Part shown: piece by piece, positions 58,094-64,000 of the stretch
Layout: each line of letters begins with the position of its first letter
Position numbering within the stretch: the first letter of the stretch is position 1
Origin: CBDDEI01 sp965226775
Lineage (GTDB): Bacteria; Chloroflexota; Dehalococcoidia; SHYD01
DNA: 64,000 bases
Assembly (NCBI GenBank): GCA_965226775.1
Contig: CBDDEI010000002.1
Coordinates: forward strand, 1,984,001-2,048,000
Reading direction: 5' to 3'
Program-made: the position numbers and the translations under genes
The notes under the pieces: model-generated
Told to the model about the DNA's origin: nothing
What the model saw: the letters and a program-made list of their open reading frames with translations, nothing else
The model's database searches: none

Positions 58094-59530
58094 ATGGCAG
58101 CAAGCCTCGGCCTCATCACCCCCGAGCTGGTCGTCCTCGCCTTTGCCGTAGCGCTTCTGCTCATTGACCTAGCTTCGCCGCGCAAGGAGTTGCTGGTCTC
58201 CTTAGCACTCCTCGGCCTGATCATCTCAGCCAACCTTACGATCACGATGGCCGGCAGTAACCCCGGCGCGGCCTTCGGCGGCATGCTCGTGATAGACGAC
58301 TTCTCTATCGTGCTGAAAGTGCTGATGCTCTTCAGCACCGCCATCGTCGTCCTTGCATCCACCAGCTATGCCCGGCACTTCGAGCGCTTCCAGGGCGAAT
58401 ACTACTCGCTGCTCCTCTTTGCCTGCGCCGGCATGATGTTCATGGCTTCAGCAGCGGAGTTCATCACGATCTATCTATCCCTTGAGCTCACAGGCATCGC
58501 GCTCGCCATCCTGGCCGGCATGCTGAAGAACCGCACCTCTAGCGAGGCCGGCATTAAGTATCTCCTCCTGGGCGCGCTGAGTTCAGCGGTCTTGCTCTAC
58601 GGCATCGTGCTCTTCTTCGGCCTCACGGGCAGCACTTACCTCACCCAGATCCAGCCCGTGCTGCTCCAGAGCTACCAGGAGAACCATCTACCCATCACTG
58701 TAGCCACGGTGCTGCTTATTGCGGGCTTTGGCTTCAAGCTGGCGACGGTGCCCTTCCAGATGTGGGTCCCGGACGTCTACGAAGGGGCGCCCACGCCCGT
58801 GACCGCATTCCTCTCAGTGGCGAGCAAGGCGGCGGGCATTGCGGTGATCCTGCGGATCTTCCACACCGCGCTGGGAGATGGCCCCCTGCCCTCGGACTGG
58901 ACCATCGTCTTTGCCGTGCTCAGCGCGTTCTCCATGACCATCGGCAACGTGATAGCCATTCAGCAGACCAACATCAAGCGCATGATGGGCTACTCTAGCA
59001 TCGCCCAGGCGGGCTACCTGCTGGTGGGCATGGCCGTGCTGCCTGTCCTCGGCCCAGGCGGCGTGCTCTTCTTCCTGGTGAGCTACACCGTCACCAACTT
59101 GGGCGCGTTCTTGGCGATCATCGCCCTATCAGAGCAACTCGGCAGCGATCTCATCGACGACTATGCCGGCGCGTGGCAGCGTGCGCCGTGGCTCGCGTTC
59201 GCGCTCGCGTTCTGCCTCCTCTCCCTCACGGGTCTACCGCCAACCGCAGGCTTCTTCGCCAAGCTCTTCATCTTTAACGCGGGCGTCCAGCAAGGGCTGG
59301 CGTGGCTCGTGCTGATTGGTGTTGTGAATACCGCCATCTCCGCGTACTATTATGTTGGAGTTATCAAGACCATGTTCTTGCGCAGCCCTGCCAGCGAGTC
59401 CGCTATACGTATACCGGTACCCTTGGGAGTAGCGCTCCTTATCGTCACGATGGGCACATTCTTGTTGGGCGTCTTACCGGGACCCACCTTCTCCATCGCA
59501 ATGGCGGCAGCCGGCACCCTCGTCCCATAA
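58094..59530 (+). CDS. nuoN: NADH-quinone oxidoreductase subunit N
   Basis: This 478-residue antiporter-like subunit is the last gene of the operon. It shows YYSLLLFACAGMMFMASAAE, YLSLELTGIALAILAGMLKN, GFKLATVPFQMWVPDVYEGA, and SSIAQAGYLLVGMAVLPVLG. It has 14 predicted helices and a normal length. No nuoE, nuoF or nuoG follows; the next gene is mreD, 72 bases later, with no terminator visible between. Confidence 0.96.
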   Translation: MAASLGLITPELVVLAFAVALLLIDLASPRKELLVSLALLGLIISANLTITMAGSNPGAAFGGMLVIDDFSIVLKVLMLFSTAIVVLASTSYARHFERFQGEYYSLLLFACAGMMFMASAAEFITIYLSLELTGIALAILAGMLKNRTSSEAGIKYLLLGALSSAVLLYGIVLFFGLTGSTYLTQIQPVLLQSYQENHLPITVATVLLIAGFGFKLATVPFQMWVPDVYEGAPTPVTAFLSVASKAAGIAVILRIFHTALGDGPLPSDWTIVFAVLSAFSMTIGNVIAIQQTNIKRMMGYSSIAQAGYLLVGMAVLPVLGPGGVLFFLVSYTVTNLGAFLAIIALSEQLGSDLIDDYAGAWQRAPWLAFALAFCLLSLTGLPPTAGFFAKLFIFNAGVQQGLAWLVLIGVVNTAISAYYYVGVIKTMFLRSPASESAIRIPVPLGVALLIVTMGTFLLGVLPGPTFSIAMAAAGTLVP

Positions 59531-59602
59531 CCAGCTTTTTCAGCTTCGTTTTCTAGGGTCGTGCAGCAACTAAAGCCGCATGAGGGTGGTAGTACCTAAG
59601 AG

Positions 59603-60124
59603 ATGAGATACGTCTTCTGCCTCATACTCAGCCTGGTAGCCGTAGGCGCACAGTCCCTATTTGAGCTGCCTCGCCTGCTGCAACCCACGTTTCCGTTGCT
59701 CTTTGTATTGGGCTGGGGCCTGGCCTTCGGGCCCGGGCAAGGTCTGCTGGCCTGCGCGATGAACGGCCTGTTGATGGACACCGTTAGCGCAGCGCCCCTA
59801 GGCAGCCACCTCCTTGCAATGCTCGCGGCGAGTATGATCACCCTCCTAAGCGTCCAGGAGCTAGAACTGCGCCTAACCGAGCGGTTCATTCTTATCCCGA
59901 TTGCGACGCTGGCCTACTATGTCGTACTCACTGTGGCCATTGCCCTCACCGGCTACGCCATTAGCTGGCCTGAAACCGTGGTCTGGCACTGGTTCCCGGG
60001 CGTGTTTGCTAATCTTCTGTGGGGATTCCCCCTTCTCTTGCTGCTTAACGAGCTGATCTCTCGCGACAGGCGCGTACCTGCTAACATCCTGGGAGCAACC
60101 ACTCTGCCGGGCGGAAGGGTCTAA
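59603..60124 (+). CDS. mreD: Rod shape-determining protein MreD
   Basis: The 173-residue protein has five or six helices, LLQPTFPLLFVLGWGLAFGP near the N-terminus and GLLACAMNGLLMDTVSAAPL, typical of MreD. The assignment is supported by the position directly before mrdA and rodA, with 3 bases to mrdA. mreB and mreC are not in the window. MreD links the cytoskeleton to the peptidoglycan machinery. Confidence 0.8.
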   Translation: MRYVFCLILSLVAVGAQSLFELPRLLQPTFPLLFVLGWGLAFGPGQGLLACAMNGLLMDTVSAAPLGSHLLAMLAASMITLLSVQELELRLTERFILIPIATLAYYVVLTVAIALTGYAISWPETVVWHWFPGVFANLLWGFPLLLLLNELISRDRRVPANILGATTLPGGRV

Positions 60125-60127
60125 GGC

Positions 60128-62023
60128 ATGTTCCTCTTTTTTCGCGAGAATCGGTGGCGCTCCTCTAAGCGTAAGCCTCCAACAGACGAGCAGACCCTGG
60201 TCAAGCATCGGATATGGTTGCTGCAGGCAACTATCGTCCTGGCCTTCGCCATCCTGGCAGGACAGCTTTGGCGGCTACAGGTAGTGGAGGGTAGCACCTA
60301 TCGCGATCAGGCGGACGGCAACCGCGTACGTTTGGGCACCGTGGACGCCACCCGCGGCATCATCCATGACCGCAACGGGAAGCTCCTCGTCCGCAACGAA
60401 CCCTCTTTCACCGTGGCGGCTGTGCCTATTGACCTCCCACAGAGCCAGCAGCCGGAGGTGCTGAGCAAACTTAGCAAGCTGCTCAAACTGCCCATAGGCC
60501 ATCTTTATCAGCTTGTGCAGGAACGGCGCGCCAGCGGCCACGTTCACACTCCTATCCCCCTCAAAACTGAAGTGGACCAGGAGACGGCGTTCATGATTGA
60601 AGAGCGCCACTGGGAGCTTCCCGGCATTACTGTGCTCGTGGAAGCGAAACGCGTCTACCTGGACGATAGCTTGATGCCCCACACTCTGGGCTACACCGGC
60701 CGTATCTCCGCGGAAGAGTACGACAAGCTGAATGAAGAAGGCTACACTCTGAACGACCGCCTGGGCAAGATGGGAGTGGAGCTCACGCATGAAGACGAGC
60801 TGCGCGGCTCTCTCGGGCGACATCGGGTAGAAGTAGACGTGACCGGACGCCAGCGACAGGTGCTCTATGCCGAACCCCCCATCCCGGGCGGCAACCTAAC
60901 GCTGACCTTGGACTTGGACCTGCAGCGAGAGATGACCAAGATTCTCCAAGAAAGCATGGGGAACTCCAAGTACGCTGCAGCAGTTGCGATGGACCCAAAG
61001 AACGGCGAGATCCTGGGCATGGTTTCCCTCCCCAGCTTCAATCAGAACCTGCTAAGCAGCGGCCAGGATGCCGAGGGGATTCAAGCCATTTTGGACAACC
61101 CCAACCGGCCCCTCCTCAACTATGCCATCGGCGGCACCTTCCCGCCCGGTAGTATCTTTAAGCTCATCACGGGCACCGCCGCCTTGCAAGAAGGAGTCGC
61201 AACGCCATCCACCCGCATCACCAGCGTGGGTAGCATCTCCATCCCCAACAAGTACGACCCCAGCATCGAGTACAACTTCTACGAGTGGACACCAGGCGGC
61301 CTTGGGGAGCTCGATTTTTACCGCGCGGTCTCCATGTCCTCAGACATCTACTTCTATTACCTCGCTGGCGGTTTTGAGGATTTTAAGGGCCTGGGGCCAG
61401 ACCGCCTTGCCTCCTACGCGCGGCGTTATGGGTTAGGCCAGCAGACGCGCATTGACCTGCCCGGCGAAGCAGCCGGGGTGGTTCCCGACCCGCAGTGGAA
61501 GGTGGAAACCTTCGATGAGGAGTGGGTCACCGGCGATAGCTATAACTTCGCCATCGGCCAGGGCTTCGCTCTGGTCACCCCTCTTCACATGGTGCGCGCC
61601 GTCTCTGCCCTGGCCAACGGCGGTGAAGTCCTCCGCCCAAGAGTAGTGCGGGAGGTGCGGGACGGCTATGGCAACCTTATCCGCTCCTACGACAAAGTAG
61701 TGGAATCGCGACTCGACATCACACAAAAAAACCTCCAGCCATTCCGAGAGGGTATGCGTCAAGGCGTGGAATCGGGCACCGCCACGAACGCTCAAGTCCC
61801 TGGTGTTCAAATTGCCGGAAAGACAGGCACCGCGGAGTTCGGCCAACCGTTGGATGAAGCAGGCCGCCTGCATGAAACCCACGGCTGGTTCATTGGTTAT
61901 GCGCCCGTTGAGAATCCGCAGATCGCCATTGTCGTGTTCCATCAGTTGGGGCAGGGCGCAAAAACGGCTGCACCGGCCGGGGGCAAAATACTGAGCTACT
62001 ATTTCAGCAGAGCAGCCCAATGA
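60128..62023 (+). CDS. mrdA: Penicillin-binding protein 2 (transpeptidase MrdA)
   Basis: This 631-residue class B PBP has one N-terminal anchor helix (residues about 30-50) and a PBP dimerisation domain (GTVDATRGIIHDRNGKLLVR). The transpeptidase domain has SxxK as PPGSIFKLITG near residue 340, SxN as SSD in VSMSSDIYFYYL near 403, and KTGT in IAGKTGTAEFGQ near 564. It cross-links peptidoglycan during elongation together with RodA, whose gene overlaps its stop by 4 bases. Confidence 0.94.
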   Translation: MFLFFRENRWRSSKRKPPTDEQTLVKHRIWLLQATIVLAFAILAGQLWRLQVVEGSTYRDQADGNRVRLGTVDATRGIIHDRNGKLLVRNEPSFTVAAVPIDLPQSQQPEVLSKLSKLLKLPIGHLYQLVQERRASGHVHTPIPLKTEVDQETAFMIEERHWELPGITVLVEAKRVYLDDSLMPHTLGYTGRISAEEYDKLNEEGYTLNDRLGKMGVELTHEDELRGSLGRHRVEVDVTGRQRQVLYAEPPIPGGNLTLTLDLDLQREMTKILQESMGNSKYAAAVAMDPKNGEILGMVSLPSFNQNLLSSGQDAEGIQAILDNPNRPLLNYAIGGTFPPGSIFKLITGTAALQEGVATPSTRITSVGSISIPNKYDPSIEYNFYEWTPGGLGELDFYRAVSMSSDIYFYYLAGGFEDFKGLGPDRLASYARRYGLGQQTRIDLPGEAAGVVPDPQWKVETFDEEWVTGDSYNFAIGQGFALVTPLHMVRAVSALANGGEVLRPRVVREVRDGYGNLIRSYDKVVESRLDITQKNLQPFREGMRQGVESGTATNAQVPGVQIAGKTGTAEFGQPLDEAGRLHETHGWFIGYAPVENPQIAIVVFHQLGQGAKTAAPAGGKILSYYFSRAAQ

Positions 62024-63147
62024 ACCCATCAGCAGCGCTGCCCCAGGAAAAGGGATTTAGGCTAGACTTTCCCCTCATCATAAGCGCTATGGGGCTCGTT
62101 ACGACGGGCGTTTTGTTGCTCTTTAGTGCATCAAGTGTCCGAGAGCTCAACGGCCCCTTCATAGACTCTCCCCCTGGGCACCATGCGTTTCTGGGACTGA
62201 TTGGGCTAGTGCTTATGCTGATAATGGCCCGGCTGGACTATCGGTTGCTTGGCGCGGTCATCCTGCCCATCTACCTCATAGTAATACTCCTCCTCGTCGC
62301 GGTGCCCTTCATAGGCGAGTCCGTGAATGAAGCACGGCGGTGGCTCAACCTGGGCCTCTTCCTAATCCAACCCTCAGAGATAGCCAAGCCAATCTTGGTG
62401 GTCATGCTCGCTAAGATATTTGCCGACAATCGTACGCAGTTGTCCAGTATACGGATTCCCATCTTCACCGTCCTGCTGGCGGCTCTCCCCGCAGCGCTGG
62501 TCTTCATACAGCCCGACCTGGGCACTACGGCTATCTTTGGCGCCATCTGGGCGGGAATTGCCATTATGGCCGGTATCCGAGCGCGCCACCTGGCACTGAT
62601 TAGTGTCCTGTTTGCGGTAGCGGCGCCCCTCATCGTGCTTTTTGCAGCCCGCTCTTACATGCGAGACCGGTTGCTCCTTTTCCTCAACCCAGAGCTAGAC
62701 CCCCTGGGGGCCGGGTACAACATCCTGCAATCGGAGATCAGCGTCGGTTCCGGCGGCCTCTTTGGGAGAGGCCTGTTCAACGGCACACAGAGCCAGCTTA
62801 ACTTCCTCCGCATCCAGAAGACCGACTTCATCTTCAGCGTCTTGGGAGAAGAGCTGGGCTTTATAGGCGCTATCTTCATCCTGGTCTTGTTCGCTATCCT
62901 ATTGTTCCGTGGGCTGCACATTGCCAGCCATGCGCGAGACGATCTGGGACGCAACATTGCCATAGGCATCGTCATGATGTTCCTGTGCCAGATCTTCATT
63001 AACATTGGTGTAAATATCCGGCTGCTGCCCGTGACCGGCATCCCACTGCCCTTCCTCAGTTATGGCGGCAGCTCATTGCTCTCCTCATTGCTCGCGTTGG
63101 GCGTTCTGCAAAGCATCTACGTACACCGTAGACAAACTAACTGGTAA
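62020..63147 (+). CDS. rodA: Peptidoglycan glycosyltransferase RodA
   Basis: This 375-residue SEDS-family membrane enzyme has about ten helices. It shows NEARRWLNLGLFLIQPSEIA with the conserved Arg and Glu, the catalytic-loop region with Asp in IQPDLGTTAIFGAIW, GAGYNILQSEISVGSGGLFG, and the end GIPLPFLSYGGSSLLSSLLA. It polymerises glycan strands with the PBP2 encoded just upstream. The ATG overlaps the mrdA TGA (ATGA). Confidence 0.95.
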   Translation: MNPSAALPQEKGFRLDFPLIISAMGLVTTGVLLLFSASSVRELNGPFIDSPPGHHAFLGLIGLVLMLIMARLDYRLLGAVILPIYLIVILLLVAVPFIGESVNEARRWLNLGLFLIQPSEIAKPILVVMLAKIFADNRTQLSSIRIPIFTVLLAALPAALVFIQPDLGTTAIFGAIWAGIAIMAGIRARHLALISVLFAVAAPLIVLFAARSYMRDRLLLFLNPELDPLGAGYNILQSEISVGSGGLFGRGLFNGTQSQLNFLRIQKTDFIFSVLGEELGFIGAIFILVLFAILLFRGLHIASHARDDLGRNIAIGIVMMFLCQIFINIGVNIRLLPVTGIPLPFLSYGGSSLLSSLLALGVLQSIYVHRRQTNW

Positions 63148-63150
63148 CGC

Positions 63151-63183
63151 AAAAGCCCCCCGCCAATGGCGGGGGGCTTTTCT
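63151..63183. terminator. Bidirectional terminator between rodA and the Clp gene
   Basis: A perfect 14-base-pair stem (AAAAGCCCCCCGCC with GGCGGGGGGCTTTT), an AAT loop and A/T runs on both sides, placed between convergent genes. Confidence 0.93.
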
Positions 63184-63217
63184 CGTCGTTTTATATCTAA
63201 GGAGTGGCTCGGTTCCT

Positions 63218-64000
63218 TTACGCAGGGGTTGCCGCAACCTCCACTGGCTTCAGGACTATCTCCTCATCTTCCACATCTACCAGAATAGTATCGCCAGCGC
63301 TGTACTGTTCTTCCAGAATGGCCTCAGAGAGCTTGTCCTCCACAGTATCCTGAAGCAGCCGCCGCAGTGGCCTAGCACCAAAGGATTCGTCGTACCCCTT
63401 GGTCCCCAGATAATCCTTCGCCGCAAGCGTAACTTCTAGCTTCATGCCACTCTCTTGAACCTGCTTGGCAACGAAGACCAGCTCCAGGTCCACGATAGAA
63501 CGTAGCTGCTCTTTGTTCAGCGCATGGAACACTACAGTAGCATCAATGCGGTTCAGGAACTCGGGGCGGAATGCCTTTTGCAACTCAGCAGTGACTTTCT
63601 CCCGCATCTTGCTATAGACCTCTTCCTGGGTCTTCGCCTCGTCACGCTGTACCGCAAACCCTAGCGTTGTGTCCCGCTTAATGAGCTCTGCGCCCAGGTT
63701 GCTGGTCATCATAATGAGCGTGTTCCGGAAGTCTACCTTACGCCCCTTGGCATCGGTCAGGTAGCCATCCTCAAAGATCTGGAGAAGCATGTTAAAGACC
63801 TCAGGATGGGCCTTCTCTACTTCGTCCAAGAGGATAGCGCAGTAGGACTTGCGCCGCACGGTATCAGTGAGTTGGCCGCCGTCGTCGTAACCGATGTACC
63901 CTGGAGGTGCGCCCACCAGCCGAGCAACGGTGTGCCGTTCCATGAATTCAGACATATCCAGTTTGATGAGCGCGTCCTCGCTGCCAAACATAAAGTCCGC
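63218..64000 (-). CDS. ATP-dependent Clp protease ATPase subunit (ClpC/ClpB type), C-terminal part
   Basis: The gene enters from the right edge and ends at 63218. It contains the second AAA module: MFGSEDALIKLDMSEFMERH, VGAPPGYIGYDDGGQLTDTV with the pore loop, the Walker B CAILLDEVEKAHPEVFNMLL, sensor 1 in LIMMTSNLG, FRPEFLNRIDATVVFHALNK, and the sensor 2 GARPLRRLLQDTVEDKLSEA. The C-terminus lacks the long coiled tail of some ClpB proteins, and ClpC is the more likely type. The N-terminal module, which would decide, is outside the window. Confidence 0.93.
   Translation of the reverse strand, partial: ADFMFGSEDALIKLDMSEFMERHTVARLVGAPPGYIGYDDGGQLTDTVRRKSYCAILLDEVEKAHPEVFNMLLQIFEDGYLTDAKGRKVDFRNTLIMMTSNLGAELIKRDTTLGFAVQRDEAKTQEEVYSKMREKVTAELQKAFRPEFLNRIDATVVFHALNKEQLRSIVDLELVFVAKQVQESGMKLEVTLAAKDYLGTKGYDESFGARPLRRLLQDTVEDKLSEAILEEQYSAGDTILVDVEDEEIVLKPVEVAATPA

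Overview
The window is a GC-rich bacterial chromosome segment with densely packed genes, many joined by 4-base ATGA/GTGA overlaps. The gene content points to Chloroflexota, most likely a Dehalococcoidia-type lineage. The evidence is an 11-subunit complex I operon (nuoABCDHIJKLMN) without nuoEFG, an archaeal-type PEP carboxylase, a fused homocysteine methyltransferase/methylenetetrahydrofolate reductase, an archaeal-type dUTPase, and a 1493-residue YYY/DUF2298 membrane protein of the kind known from Chloroflexi and Archaea. This assignment is inferred from gene content only. I saw no rRNA, tRNA, CRISPR array or insertion sequence.

Layout. (1) 1-2720: the end of secG, a peptide-type ABC substrate-binding protein and a SAM hydrolase. 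(2) 2722-20174: a large surface-polysaccharide locus. A minus-strand operon (8399 down to 2722) encodes a Gmad2 lipoprotein, two GT4 glycosyltransferases, a glycoside hydrolase-like lipoprotein and a GT2. It diverges from a plus-strand set: rsmG, a glycosyltransferase remnant, two O-antigen-ligase-like polymerases, a UDP-glucuronate decarboxylase, a flippase-like membrane protein, three GT4s, a methyltransferase and a GT9. (3) 20248-25275: an accessory stretch with a palindromic repeat block, an XRE regulator, two dipeptide-type ABC permeases and a tandem duplication that left two gene remnants beside a DM13 protein. (4) 25406-34674: one-carbon and vitamin metabolism: HMT-MTHFR, folD, sfsA, an endonuclease III-like glycosylase whose 5' end is tandemly triplicated, panD-panB behind a structured leader, PEP carboxylase and a DUF1015 protein. 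(5) 34693-44106: two very large membrane proteins flanking ftsH. (6) 44144-48964: dUTPase, lspA, rluD, a decayed VapBC module, gltX, dgkA and a small HMA-like protein. (7) 49134-59530: the complex I operon. (8) 59603-63147: mreD-mrdA-rodA for cell elongation. A Clp ATPase then runs off the right edge.

Systems. The polysaccharide locus holds the parts for making and polymerising a surface glycan. The nuo operon would build a proton pump fed by something other than NADH through NuoEFG. The folate/methionine and pantothenate genes form two small biosynthetic groups.

Quality warning. At least nine single-base frame breaks occur in otherwise conserved genes (the GT2 near 3260-3305, the ligase near 12390, the GT4 near 16041, HMT-MTHFR near 26433 and 26829, DUF1015 near 34250 and 34555, the antitoxin near 46411). 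Several lie in short homopolymers. This looks more like residual assembly error than widespread gene death, although some real decay (the VapC deletion, the truncated glycosyltransferase) is also present. No clearly new biological system stands out. The best leads are the panD leader RNA, a serine at a conserved N2 ligand position of NuoB, the two tandem duplications and the palindromic repeat family.
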